Shown in pieces: positions 34,113-45,910 of a stretch of 64,000 bases of DNA; position 1 is the stretch's first letter, and each line of letters begins with the position of its first letter. Source of the stretch: Flabesymbios commensalis (Eukaryota; Annelida; Polychaeta; Terebellida; Flabelligeridae); NCBI GenBank assembly GCA_964017125.1, contig OZ024902.1, forward strand, positions 59,259,346 to 59,323,345, given 5' to 3'. The notes below the pieces were generated by a model that was not told the DNA's origin, ran no database searches, and worked only from the letters and a program-made list of their open reading frames with translations. The translations under genes and the position numbers were made by a program.

Positions 34113-34310
34113 ATAACCATCCTCATCCTCGGAACGGCTGCCCTCATCCTCGCTGTCCTCTTCCTCGTTGTCCTTCTCCTCGTGGTTCTCATTCTCGTCG
34201 TCCATCCTTATCCTCGTAATGCTAACCTCATTTTCGTTGTCAACATGTTGGGATGTAGATGTACTTGCCTCTGAATAATTATCAGACAACATCGGCGCTT
34301 GCATACTCAT
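33426..34310 (-). CDS. Hypothetical protein: acidic head plus 40-residue repeats
   Basis: A 294-residue frame. Residues 1-35 are Ser/Thr/Asn-rich (MSMQAPMLSDNYSEASTSTS). Residues 36-66 are strongly acidic (DDENENHEEKDNEEEDSEDE). The rest is the 40-bp minisatellite read as a 40-residue repeat containing CSSTDMPSRNGPALFQ and AQSKRLSSVPAQTCPVE. The start is the first Met of the acidic frame. No enzyme or binding motif is visible. CCAAT-type words (AGCCAATCAGAG near 34512; ATTGGCC near 34574) lie 200-270 bp upstream on this strand and could mark a promoter. An overlapping frame (34192-33176) reads the same repeat in another phase and has an equally open but basic head. This may be a real repeat protein, an exon joined to a minisatellite, or chance. 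Confidence 0.3.
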   Translation of the reverse strand: MSMQAPMLSDNYSEASTSTSQHVDNENEVSITRIRMDDENENHEEKDNEEEDSEDEGSRSEDEDGYQLCSSPDIPKRNGPALFQPRHAQSKRLSSVPAHTCPVETAQLCSSTDMPSRNGPALFQPRHAQSKRLSSVPAQTCPVETAQLCSSTDMPSRNGPALFQHRHAQSKRLSSVPAQTCPVETSQLCSSPDMPSRNGSALFQHGHFLSKRLICSSTDMPSRNGPALFQPRHAQSKRLSSVPAQPCPVETPQLCSSTDMPSRNGPGLFQHRHAQSKRLSSVPAQTCPVETPQP

Positions 34311-36700
34311 AACCGTGTTTGTTATCCATATGTCAATTATATATTATCCATGATTGATTTGGAACACAACTGAGTCGCTGCGAATGTTAAAATTGTATTC
34401 TGCTACCTGGAGCGTGAAAGCAGCCAGGGTGACAGCCAGAGAACAGACATATATACAGGTCAAGATAATCAATTTAATATGCACGAGTGTACAACGGACT
34501 AAATTGAGTCAGCCAATCAGAGCATGACTGGATGGGGTGAGCAGGGGACGAATGACAAGGATCCGGTGACCTTATTGGCCCTGGGGCAAGATTTACAATT
34601 GACATTGTCGGGTGTGTGACGAGTCAACGGACGCGACTATCGCCTCAGGCCCAATCTTATTTGTTAGAATCTTGCTCGGTCAGCAAGTGATGGTTCGTAG
34701 TATAAACTCAATCAAAATAGATGATTCCTTCTATTCGTTCTTTAATTATTATATGATCATGCAGGCATTGTCAGATATTTGTGCTACTAAGTCTCGTGCG
34801 GCAGGGGCGACTATTCAGCCACGCGGCTGATTGCAGACGACGCGATCTCACGTCTACCTTCCATGGAGGTTGAGCTCAGAATGAAAGAAAGCGGCCGGGC
34901 CACACGTGGCGTGAGCCGGGCGGAAGTACTAATTCGTCAATCAGTGATTCCGTCCGGCTCGAACCCGGTCGCGATAAATCTGCAAATGAGGTTGCCATAT
35001 TACCCCCGGGCTAAGTGACAACGTATATCTACAAAACTATGCTTGTAGTTACCTCAACGGCAGATATCGTAAAAGTATGGTTAACTACGCGCCGACCAAG
35101 TAGCACCAATTCGTACCATAATATAAACAATATAACCATAAAAATGTAAACAGCCAAAGTCGTGATACAGCGTGGGTTGTTGGTGAGCGTTGATGAGTGC
35201 GGCTATGACCAAATCTTTTAATTATTTCTGATCCTCTTAGCAAATGTCCATTGTAACCAGTCATGCCCAAAACTCTTAATTCTCACCCAACTGACTTAGT
35301 TTATTTAGTACATATGATGTTAGTAAAAACTTTGCATTACTTGCTTAACAATGATTTATTTGTGCCAGGAGAAGTAATATTCACGTAATTAAAATATATT
35401 CAAATCGTTTACGTAATTTGCTAAGCAAAATTATTACGTAAATTACATACAATGTAAAACAATGTAATATTGCGATGCGTGTGGCTGGTCTGGCTGTTGT
35501 TATCGTTTGGCGCTATAGTAAACCGCGAGTGCCAGCCGCAAGAATGGAGCACGTGTTTGGCTGGTGCGTCCAACACAGGCTAAATATAAAACGATCTGAT
35601 CGCATAATTCGCTGATCGTTAGGGGCTGTACGACGAGTACTGTATCAAACGTGTGTTCGTATTATCGGTTCGGTTGGTGGGATCGATTGTGTGTATCGTA
35701 GCGTCGATTCGCATACAAATTATACCCAAATCACCGTTAGCGCGAGGAGTAAAATGCTGTATGATCGTGCTCGGGCCGTGTGGGCCTTTAGCGTGAGCGA
35801 TCACAGCTGGCGTCTCACCGTGTGATAGCCGTGGGTTGCATTGACGCTGTGACGTACCTGGTTCGTGTGTGCCGAACGACAGGATTTAAAAATAATTCTG
35901 CGATGTGTCGCAAAAAGACATGATTACATGTTTCTATGTGCGATGGAACGAGTTGTTCCGCGAAATGTCATGGGAAATGCCCGGCTATTGGACTGGCGTG
36001 CCAAACGCAAAAGTCTCCCTCTTGCGTTGGCAAAACATTAAAGGTTAAAACGCACGTGTCTGCGTCATATCACCGAACGTGCGGTGAAAAGAAACAAACC
36101 TATGCATTATCGTAAAAGTCGGTGTTGATGTATCATAAAAGTCGGAGGCGGTATAAAGTACGAAAGTATTTGAGCTGGGATTAATAAAAAATTCACCAAT
36201 ATTGAATTGAATGAGCATTAATATGAGAAACAATTAATGTTCGGTAAGCCTAATAGGCTACAATACAGGTAAACTAGGTATTATTATATTGACTGTTGAA
36301 ATTTTGGAATGTCAGTTTAAATTATTTATTTAAAACTGAATAACGCAAGTTCTGAAGTCGATGCTGAGCTGATGCTGTGATCTGGAAGGTCCATTATTGT
36401 CATCATTATTGTTAATTTAGCACTGTGGAGTGTAAAGGTTCTCGCGTTTGCTAAAAATGTCTGAGACTTGATCTGTAGCCTAAAGCTGTGTGGTACCAGT
36501 GAATATGGGAAATCCCCGGACAGTAGACGCTGTTGATAATACTGCTGATGCTGACTAGCAGTGGCGGCTGTGCTGCAGACAATCACGTGTATATTTCTTG
36601 CTGTCTGTTCGCTTGTTGATGCGTGGTGTATAAGTTATATACGGTACACACTGTGTGATAGATAGGACCGTGGTTGATCAGCGACATAGGACACAAGTGC
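34113..36700. other. CpG-richer unique region, possible regulatory DNA
   Basis: CpG words (GCGCGAGG, CGTCGATTCG, ACGACGCGATC) are denser at 34600-36100 than in the rest of the window. CCAAT boxes occur near 34512. An inverted ACGTAATTTGC / TTATTACGTAAAT pair lies at 35409-35445. No coding exon could be supported. Confidence 0.35.
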
Positions 36701-38039
36701 GGCATCTGTAACCAGGTAACGGTCTGAGACTGAGAGGTCGGCCCACATCACACATGCTGATTCGTGCCACAAACCTGTCAGCATTGATAACCCTGTCAAA
36801 TCAGGTTACGTTAAAACACTTTATGAAATTGACATTTTGAAATTGTTTATTTACTATTGAAGCACTCAGTCTGTGCAGGCCTGACCGAGTGTAAAAAGGT
36901 CATATATGTGAGCAATGCCAAACTGTTGTTGGCCGTCGTTATCATTTTGTAATCACTCTGTTGAAATGACGTAGGTCTTCCTCCGCCGTGTCGGTGGCAG
37001 GCCTCCATATTGCTTTCGCACACCCCCTGCCTTAGGGCGTGTGGTCGCCACCGCCGCCGTAGTCACCCTCGGCTGCACGAGACAGTAGCACTGCGAAATC
37101 TGACACATCTGACGTATTCTGTGGTAAACTAGCAAATCTGTTTTCTGGTTGCGCTGAAATGTCTTGTGAGTGTGGAGTTGCCGAATAAAGTAATCTTTAT
37201 TAAATGGCTTTTGACTTACACGTTTTTATAACAAATGGGTGTGTCGTTCTCGGACACGTAGCACAATATTATAGTAACACGTAAGGATTTGGGTCCAACA
37301 CATAACATGTACACATGCCAATAAAATTGCTAATATACTGCTCTAAGCTAAAATGTATAAGACAATTGACTGTCCAATCTGCGAGAAAAAATAGTTTTCT
37401 CGGAGATTGAAGTATGATAATAGTACTCGAGTCGAAACAGCTGTCAAATCGTATATTTCAGAATATAGAATCTCAAAATTATTGTTCCAAATTCGTGTAG
37501 GAGTTAGTAGGTGTTACAATCAAATGATGACACCCTTGGTTAGTTTAAGAAACTTTATTTTGTTTTTAATATAGAAAAATATATTTAGTTTCGCTGACAG
37601 CTTCTCGCTTGAATGGCATAGTATGAATGGCTATTTCAAATATTTCCACGAGAAACACACACAATTTTTTTTTTTTTTTTAATTTCTTTGTGTCTATTCC
37701 TCTTAAGAAAACTCGTACGACTTCGTCATAATCGTTCGTTTTATTATTCGTTCGCTCGACTCGTATAGTATGTGTCCACAGTCATGTCGATGCTGTATTA
37801 ATCCGATGTTTTCCTAGCGGTGAATGTCTGTTGGCTCTTTAGTGTATGACAGGCGGTGACATCTAATTTGGCGGTTTCAATGCGCTGTCATCCTGCAAAA
37901 ATGACGTCGCATTCACCGATAAAACTATTACAATGTATATTTCGAATTGGTTTAAAATTTAAGTGTTATAGGTGTTGAGTTTGCATTCATAGAAAAAAAA
38001 TCAATAATTATGCCTTCACACATACCTCTACAAACATAT
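36701..38039. other. Anonymous non-coding DNA
   Basis: No gene is recognised. A GC-richer patch at 36965-37085 (GCCACCGCCGCCGTAGTCACC) has short open frames but no splice frame that convinces. Confidence 0.35.
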
Positions 38040-39010
38040 CATAAATAACTTTGGGGAGAGAACATAGTTATAAGATTGGACTCCCGGAAATTGTTGGTCA
38101 CAAAGGTCTACAAAGATGGATGGACCAGCATATTGTATACTATGTGGGGCAACTATTTGGAATTGGCTTTTGCGAATTGTGTAATAAGGTGGTATACTCG
38201 TAGAGCAGCATATTGCAGCCAACGAGATATGTGATATGGGGTTTATTATATGTAATGGCCTGAGTAAGAGTTAACAGTCAATGCATTGTTTTTGACTGTG
38301 CCTTTTTCAAAGCATAGTTTATGATGGTTATACACATCTGGGTATTATTCAATATAGTTAGATACATGCTATTATGTGATAGTGGGAATAGCAGGTTGCT
38401 TTCTGCATGTATTGAATGTTTATTGCAGCTGTATAGATGCTGAGTTTGCAGTTATGACAATTACAAAATTAATAAACAAAAAAAAAAAATTCTACTCTTT
38501 CATAATTGTTTGCTTGGCACCTGGTCTGATGCCTAACAGGGCTGGTCCTGGTGATGATATTTTGTAAATATGTTCTCTCTTCAGGGTTAAATATGAAATG
38601 TCTGTAGAGGTAGGCTATATGTGAGGGCATGATGATGTACTCATGCTTCACCTGACTTTACTGTCTGTTTGTAGGTAGGCTTTTGAAGTTGCGTATAGGT
38701 ATGTGTGAAGTTATGCTTATGAGCTCATGCTCCAATTGTATATATTGTCTGTATGTATTCAGGTTTATAAGTCAGATAATTTCTTAGGCCAAGTGAAGTT
38801 TATAGGCAGAAGGTATATTTTGGCACTAAAGTGGTGGATGGTTCAGTGGATTGGACATCATGTTGCCCACAAAGGTCGATGGGGATAGATAGCCAAGAAG
38901 ATGGTATACTACATGTTTGTTGGGCAGTAGTTAGGGTTAGCAATTTTGAAGTATGCCATTTATGGAGGAGGGTATACTTGTAGAGCAGCATATTGCAGCC
39001 AACGAGATAC
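38040..39010 (+). repeat. Diverged tandem duplication, about 775-bp offset
   Basis: The block at about 38040-38227 is echoed at about 38810-39005. Landmarks are CACAAAGGTC(T)A..GATGG, a TGGGGCA/TGGGCAG step, GGTATACTCGTAGAGCAGCA against GGTATACTTGTAGAGCAGCA, and an ending TATTGCAGCCAACGAGATA in both. The last 35 bp are almost identical while the rest has diverged. Confidence 0.7.
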
Positions 39011-39429
39011 CTGTCCTGTGATGGTCCTGTGGCTGGTTGTACGATCGATGCACTGCTAATGCAGGCCGTATGGCATGTATGGCGCCCACGGCTTGCAGGA
39101 GACAGCTACTGTCTAGCTGACTGATTCATTCATTCATTCATATAGCCATAGGTTTGCAATCCAAGTTTCTTGCCCCTAGTAATATTTTACTTTTATCTCA
39201 AGCTTAATTGATGTTATAAAAATATAAGTCGAATCAATGGAAAAAGTTTTCACGACACATTTCAATTTTTGTCACAGTAGACTAACTGTTACCCCCTAGA
39301 CTAGACCCTAGTCCACATTTTTTGTGCCCGAATTATGGGCTGACCGGTTTGAGCGCGGGCGATAATAGGCGACAACAAGCCTGGCCCTGGGGCGGGAGAC
39401 CTATCCCTAATTGCCTAAACACCACATAA
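39011..39429. other. Non-coding DNA
   Basis: Nothing recognised beyond a short CATTCATT run near 39126. Confidence 0.4.
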
Positions 39430-40910
39430 CTGGTATTCTATAACATTTCCGTCATTCAGTAAAATGTAATGTCTCATTTATTATAACTAGGCCTAAATGA
39501 CGGTCATATTAATTTATATAACATTTCCGTTATTTAGTAAAATTTAATGTCTCATTTATTATACGGAGTGGCTACTAAACCGGAATCTGGTCGGCTAGCC
39601 TCTGAGAATGAGGCTAGCCGACCGGAGTTTCGGGAAAATCCGGTTTTTCAGGCGACTCTATAAGCTGCTAAGCCGGAATATCGAAAACCGGAATTTCATC
39701 ACTGCAAATATAATTATAAAAATATTTATATTTATAAATTGACTGTTTATTGTTGAGATGAGATATAAAAGTAATCTTTATTTGAGTTGAATATCGAGTT
39801 GGACATGTTGGATGTCGGCAACTGCTTGTGAATTGTGTGTCTCAACTGATTCAAGCATCGGATAATAGGCCCAATGTGGGGTGTCTAAGTAACAACAAAT
39901 AACAGTGTTTAGTATACATTAGCATACATTCCTCACCCGTTTTCGTACAATAGAATAAACAAATATTGAACGAAAATAATATGAATTTTATTTTCAATAT
40001 ATATAACCATGTAAATGCAATCCATTACGGCGCCGCTGAAAAACACTCTAGCAGTCGCACTTCCCATTTATCCATTCAGCTGACACATGTCACTCACCTC
40101 TGATCAGACGTGTAATGTACATGACGCCTGTAAAAGTCGCACTTACCTTTCATTCACACTGGTGTTGTGTTTCTTCACAGATTACATTTTACACTTGCCT
40201 TTAATCTACAACTGCGCCGCTGGTTAACGCCTGTAAAAGTCGCACTTCCCTTTCATCCAAACTGGTGTTGTGTTTTTTCACACTTCACACTTGCCTTTAA
40301 TCTAGACGTGTAATGAACATTACACCAATCATGTAAACATTGTAAATGCAATCCATAACAGCGCCGTTGCTTAACACCTGTAAAAGTCGCACTTCCCTTT
40401 AATCCCTATTGGTGTTGTGTTTCCTCACACTTGACACGTCACACTTACCTTTAATCCCGACGTGTAAAGTTCATTACACCAAACATGTGACCATTCACAG
40501 CTGATTATCTTAAAGCCTTATAAAAGTAGATGGATTGGACAGTGGTAATTATTCTCATCTCTATCACCCATGCTACACACTGTCACAATGGATAGCGAGT
40601 ATAACTTTAAGGTATAAAACATTTCCGTCATTTAGTAAAATGTAATGTCTCATTTATTATAACTAAATGACGGTCATATTTATACATTTCCGTCATTTAG
40701 TAAAACGTAATGTCTCATTTATTATGACGAAATGATGGTCATATTTATATAACATTTCTGTCATTTAGTAAAATGTAATGTCTCATTTATTATAACTGAT
40801 TGACGGTCATATATATGTAACATTTCCGTCATTTAGTAAAACGGTTATATTTATATCATGTTTCGGTCATTTAGAAATTGTAATGTCTCATTTATTATAA
40901 ATAAATGATT
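39430..40910 (+). repeat. Composite array: 68-bp units flanking 105-145-bp units
   Basis: Unit type 1 (ACATTTCCGTCATTTAGTAA, AATGTAATGTCTCATTTATT, ATGACGGTCATAT) occurs about twice at 39436-39560 and about four to five times at 40612-40900. CCGTCATTTAG and CTAAATGACGG make each unit partly palindromic. Between them, at 40030-40450, unit type 2 (CCTGTAAAAGTCGCACTTCC then TGGTGTTGTGTTTCTTCACA) occurs about four times. The mirrored arrangement suggests one array inserted into, or expanded within, another. Confidence 0.75.
39586..39627. repeat. Strong short hairpin
   Basis: CTGGTCGGCTAGCCTC, a seven-base loop, then GAGGCTAGCCGACCGG. Confidence 0.85.
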
Positions 40911-40912
40911 AA

Positions 40913-40978
40913 ATGTTGGTCCTGCGTCGCACACCGCCTGTCAACATTAATCCGACATTGTCTAAACGTTTTGTGTTA
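40913..40978. repeat. Half palindromic MITE
   Basis: ATGTTGGTCCTGCGTCGC, the centre, then CAACATTAATCCGACATTG and AACGTTTTGTGTTAG: core and right arm of the CAGCAAACAC family. Confidence 0.6.
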
Positions 40979-41074
40979 GATAAAAACACTCGTAGCCACA
41001 TTGTACCTTAACTGCTCAGTCCACGATAACCCTTTACATACTAGTTCTCAATTATCCACTCATTTAGATATCGC

Positions 41075-41705
41075 AGGTAGGCCTAATCCGGTAGTAGTAC
41101 TACTACCGGAATAGGCCCACCCTCAATTATTAATATATTTATAAATACACCCTTTAAATCCTAACAAAAACATTAAATTGTTTTAAATTTCCCATTAACC
41201 CCCAGAAATTATCCAAGCCCCTATTTGCTGTTTATTGCCGGGTCCCAAAAGAAAACCCTTTTCTCCAGGGGGTCTTTTCCTCCAAGGCATATCAATAACA
41301 TTTCAGTTTAAAGATTGCAGAATATTTCCTTTATATACTACTACCGGATTAGGCCCACCTAAAATATCTAAGTGACTGAAGGTGGGCCTAATCCAGTAGT
41401 AGTACTACTACCAGATTAGGCCCACCTCCAGTCAATTACATATGGTAGGTGGGCCTAAACTTATACGTACACGCGTTTTAATTCCCAAAGAATTTTTTTT
41501 AAATTGTTTAAAATTTATCATTTACCCCCCAAAATTATATAGGATCATACCCACCTCAACATGCTCAAGTGTTATTATAAGTTTATACCCACATCACTGT
41601 TTTATTGGCACAGAGGTGGGCTTATAAGTTTATACCCACCTCAGTGTTAGATCACCACAGAGGTGGGCTTAGAAGTTTATACCCAGGTGGGTATAATCCG
41701 GTAGA
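41075..41705. repeat. Cluster of GGTGGGCCTAATCCGGTAGTA palindromes
   Basis: Near-perfect palindromes at 41075-41121 and 41381-41426 centre on GTAGTAGTACTACTAC. A single arm lies at 41336-41360. A second word set (GAGGTGGGCTTATAAGTTTATACCCACCTC type) forms further hairpins at 41570-41705. Between them lie AT-rich stretches with CCCCCAAAATTAT. No coding potential. Confidence 0.75.
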
Positions 41706-43283
41706 TAGCTGTATTTTTTAACAAAATTTTTTTCGGATCATTATTTCATCCCCCCCCAAGCAAAGCTTGCTTGTTTCCGTTGTCGATATCATAGTGACAT
41801 AGATATAGAAAGCTCGGAATCTCACCCTGATGTCATTGTGTACCAAACTCCCTCTACACTATAATGATTACTGGCCGCCATGAGGGAGTTCGGTACACAT
41901 TACTGTACACAATGTGAGATTCCCAATTTGTCTATATAATACATCTAGCAACGGAAACAGATAAGTGTGCCCCCAAGTAACGTTACCCAACATGCCTGAA
42001 AATTTGGTGGATTTTTTTGTGGATTTTCGAAGCTAGTCAATTTGCCAGATTTGGCATATAATAAATTTCGGAAATTTTACAGCTCTATTTAACACCATAA
42101 ACGTGCAACCAGAATTCTATTACAAGCCAAATAGTCTAACTTACAAAATACACAACAAATTTCCTCAAAATTTTCTGGGATGTTAAGGGAAGATGACAAA
42201 ATGATCTGAGAACAGCGACAGAGCAAAGTAAAAAAAGGCTACTCCCAGGATCTGGTGTCAGTGGTGAAACAGACTGTAGCCGTGTCGTCCTCTCTGAGAA
42301 ACCTGTTTCAGCCACTGCCACTGGGGCTACCTAAACACCGGAATACAGATTCACCGGAATTGACTTATTCAGTAAACGAGGATGTTATTCCGGTGTATTC
42401 TGGTGTCAGTCAGGCTTAACAAGTTACAGGTAGTACCTAGGCCCTATACCTTAGGCCACAACTAACCAGTAGCACATGTTTCTCGTTGATTTCTCCGTCA
42501 ATTATCAAGCGATTTTCATGAAATTTTGTAAAAATCTTTTTTTCAACAGAATCCTAATATCCCTGATAATTTCGTAAAATTCTATTCAGTATTTCAAAAG
42601 TTAGACCAACTGACATGTAGTAAATTTAAATTATGATGTCCCTCTTTAAACACATTAAACTAATTCTAGAATTTGATAACATGTCAAATGGTCTAACTTT
42701 TGCAATAGTAAATATAATTGAGATATGATTTGAAAATTGCCTGTGCTAAATTTCAAGGAAATTAGTTCATAATTGACTGAAAAATCGACGAAAAGCATGC
42801 ACTACAGAATTACCAAAATAAATTTGGCCCAGGATATAGGCCTAGCCCTAGGGTTGCAAACAAAATTTTCAAAGTTATCTGATTAGTTCACAAATAAGCT
42901 CAAAAGATGCCTCTTGTGCCCTTTACTCTCATAACAGTGACGCCTCCGCTCGAAGCGTTGAGTCACTGTACAAGAGTGAACTTGTGCCCCTGATGGCAAT
43001 GCTTTTTATTTTGTCTTGATTGGTTTTTGAGTTATCGCCATTTTTATAGCGTAAAATGGGGGGTGTTTTATGATAGCAGTCAGGATCAAAGCCCTATACA
43101 TTCAGCATAATAGCAGGCATAATAGCAGCCTGGCTGATTTTTGTCACCCCCATTTTTTTTAATTTTACACTATCTTTGAATGATCACTATTTTATCATTA
43201 TTTGTCATACATCACACGATTTGTAGGTATTATTTGGCATAAATTTTGGAAAGTGATTTAATTTAAAAAAAATAGTAGCCTAC
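41706..43283. other. Non-coding DNA
   Basis: An imperfect inverted pair (CTCCCTCTACACTATAATGA / GGGAGTTCGGTACACATTA, with GGAATCTCACCCTGATG / TGTGAGATTCCC) surrounds 41815-41925. AT-rich repeat-like sequence at 42480-42800 resembles 48825-49110 in wording (TTGACTGAGTAATCAACGAA). No gene is seen. Confidence 0.4.
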
Positions 43284-45060
43284 AGCTCAGCCGTGATCAG
43301 GAAAAACACATTATTCGACATTTTGACAAAAATGACTTTTTTCAAAAAAACAGATGTTTATTACACTAAGAATTAGTTGGTAAAATTGTGTGTCTCATTT
43401 TCTGATCATTGTCGCGATATTGCCCCGTCAAAATCTTCGTTTTTTTTAGTTTGCAGGAATTGATCTGGAAAAACACATTTTTTCAGGAAAAACACATTTT
43501 AGTATATTCTGATCAGGAAGAACACATTTTTTCCAGGAAAAACACATTTTCTGGAAAAATGTGTTCTTCCTGATCAGAATAGACTAGGCTAGGCCCCTAT
43601 GCTAAAAATGTGTTTTTCCTGAAAATAATGTGTTCTTCCTGATCAGAAATGAATGGGCAATGGTGTGTAGGGGGCCTAGCAGCAGACGACAGGAAGCCTA
43701 GTTTTATTGAATGCTCGTTTTCTAGCCCTAGGCCTAACGTTACATCGGAGAATATAAAAAAATGCTGTAACAGTTAGGCCTATGTTTTGTCTATCTAGTA
43801 TAACTAAACAGGCTACCGTAGATTAGACTATGCCTATGACTGGGCCCTAGGCCCTACTTAGTATCTACTTATTAGGCCTATTATGTAATTATAGACGATA
43901 TAGGCTACTAGGTCCGCTTAGGCCTAGCCTATGTCTATGATTAGGCCTATAATAACAAAAAATATTAGGCTAGCCTATATTTGTATAGACTTTTTATCAT
44001 GTGACATTATTCCATGTAGGCCTAGACTAGGCCTAGTAGACTGACCTAATCATGCTAGGCCTAGAGGCCCTAGTCTAATCAGAGCATGCAGAGTGAACGT
44101 TGGTCATGTTGGACGATGGTGGATGACAGAGTATTGGCCCCTAGACCCTAGGCCTAGGCTATCAGTAGGCCTATCATAAACACACCCACAACTGAAAAGT
44201 AAAGTGCAGACATCTCAGGAGTCAAGACACGTCAATTTCAATGTCAGTCACCTAAGCCTAGGCTTTACCCTTACTGCCTTAGGCCTAGGTCTAGGACTAC
44301 TACCGACTAGGTCTACCTAGTACCTGTTGACGCCGTTACTCGTTAGGCGTTACGGTAGGCTATGCCAAGGCTTCACTATGATTTAAATTAACGGTTAAAC
44401 ATTAGACTAACGTTAGACTAGCAGTAGGCCTAGCAGTGTGCGGGTCTGCTTCACTTTAGTCTTAAGACTTAGACTCTACTAGGCCTAGTAGGGAGGTAAT
44501 ATTTTAGGGGGCGTTCAAATTTACATAGCCTAGTCTATGCCTATGGCTATGCTATGCCATATGGGATGCGTTACAAAGCGTAGTCAAACTTAAAACTAAG
44601 GCCTAACCTAACGTTGAGAAGCGTTACGAAGGGGGGGGGGGGGTGGAAATAGTTAGGCCTACTCCTAACAAGACAAACAAGACCACTAGGCCTACTGTAG
44701 CCTAACCAGCTTGATCAAGCAAAATGGGCTACATCTGGTTAATTTTGATCAGGAAGAACACATTTTTTGTTACTTTTGATCAGGGAAAACACATTTTTGT
44801 TAATTTTGATCAGGAAAAACACATTTTTTGTTAATTTTGCTCAGGAAAAACACATTATATTAAATTTTCAGGGAAAATATGTGTAATGTAGTAATAAAAA
44901 TGTATGTTTATCAAAATAATCATAGTTCTGCGTAATATATCACTTATTTAAAGTTAAAATAGTGGCATATGGTCTTATGGCACAAGTTAAAACTTCAAAG
45001 TCCATTTTCTCAAAACAAGTATTTTTCAAAAAATGTGTTTTTCCTGATCAGGGCTGAGCT
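43284..45060. mobile_element. TIR element with subterminal GATCAGGAAAAACACA repeats and AGGCCT-rich core
   Basis: The termini AGCTCAGCCGTGATCAGG (left) and CCTGATCAGGGCTGAGCT (right) are inverted repeats of about 28 bp continuing into AAAAACACATT. The motif GATCAGGAARAACACATTTT recurs about a dozen times in both orientations, at 43296-43645 and 44748-45055, flanking a core of about 1 kb. The core (43660-44720) holds about 16 AGGCCT words, mostly TAGGCCTA. There is no transposase frame. This looks like a non-autonomous DNA transposon with clustered subterminal repeats of the sort transposases bind; the family is unknown. Confidence 0.7.
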
Positions 45061-45724
45061 CATCCTGAGAGGCAAATTCAGCGTTTTTGCCTTTTTCTGT
45101 TTTTTTACACGTCTTTTTAAATGTATTTCACCGTCAAATTGCCAATATGTGGTCTATTGTCCCATTTGAAATACCAAAATGATGGCAATTGTCGAATCTT
45201 CCCAAATAAATTATTCCTTTACTTTAGAAATTACATAATAATTGGAGGTACATGGGCGCTAGGCGTGAAGGTATAAATTAAGACGCGAAATAATAGCACC
45301 TCAAAAAAACACAAAACATGACTATTTCAAAAAATTGTAATTTTGTCAAAAAAATAGTTTTTTAGTCTCAAATTTTAGATTTAGATCAATAAGATGTTGT
45401 TTAGTAAAAATGTTCAGAAATTAGTAATATGACAAAATGTGAAATGCCAGGGGAGTCAAGACAAAACAGCTAAAAACACATATTTTAGAGCCCTAACACA
45501 CTCACGCAAACTAGCTGCGAACTTATGCACTTGCGCAAGTACTTGCTCAAGTACGCACTTGGGCCAGGGAGAGAACTTCCCACTGGTCCACTAGTCGGAT
45601 CACCACAAACCAGTAAACATTCATGGCTGCTGGTCCGTCATGTCTAGTAAACATTTCACTCCAGAGTTATCTGATTTCTCGTTGTCAGAGTATCTGTCTG
45701 ACTTCAAGATTTGGACCCTTATAA
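45061..45724. other. AT-rich non-coding DNA
   Basis: Nothing recognised. Confidence 0.4.
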
Positions 45725-45908
45725 TCAGGGTTGGGGTCAATTATACAATTACAATGTAACTGTATTTGTAATTGAAAAATCGTGACTTAGTGTAATTGTA
45801 ATTGTATTTGTGATTGAAAAAAAATGTGGCAGTGTAATTGTATTTGTAATTGAAAATTTCATGGTCGTAATTGAGTCAATTACACTTCAATTACTTCTCA
45901 ATTACAGT
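45725..45908 (+). repeat. AATTG-word element
   Basis: Opens CAGGGTTGGGGTCAATTATA and continues with tandem GTAATTGTATTTGTAATTG words. The last part switches to the complementary CAATTACACTTCAATTAC, so the whole can fold back. Confidence 0.7.
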
Positions 45909-45910
45909 GT

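Noticed and set aside
33393-34274. Plus-strand frames through the 40-bp minisatellite (Trp/Cys-rich repeats)
   Set aside because: They are mirror readings of the same array with no unique N-terminal region.
34935-34975. tRNA-like T-arm word GGCTCGAACCCGG
   Set aside because: No acceptor stem, anticodon arm or A box can be placed around it.
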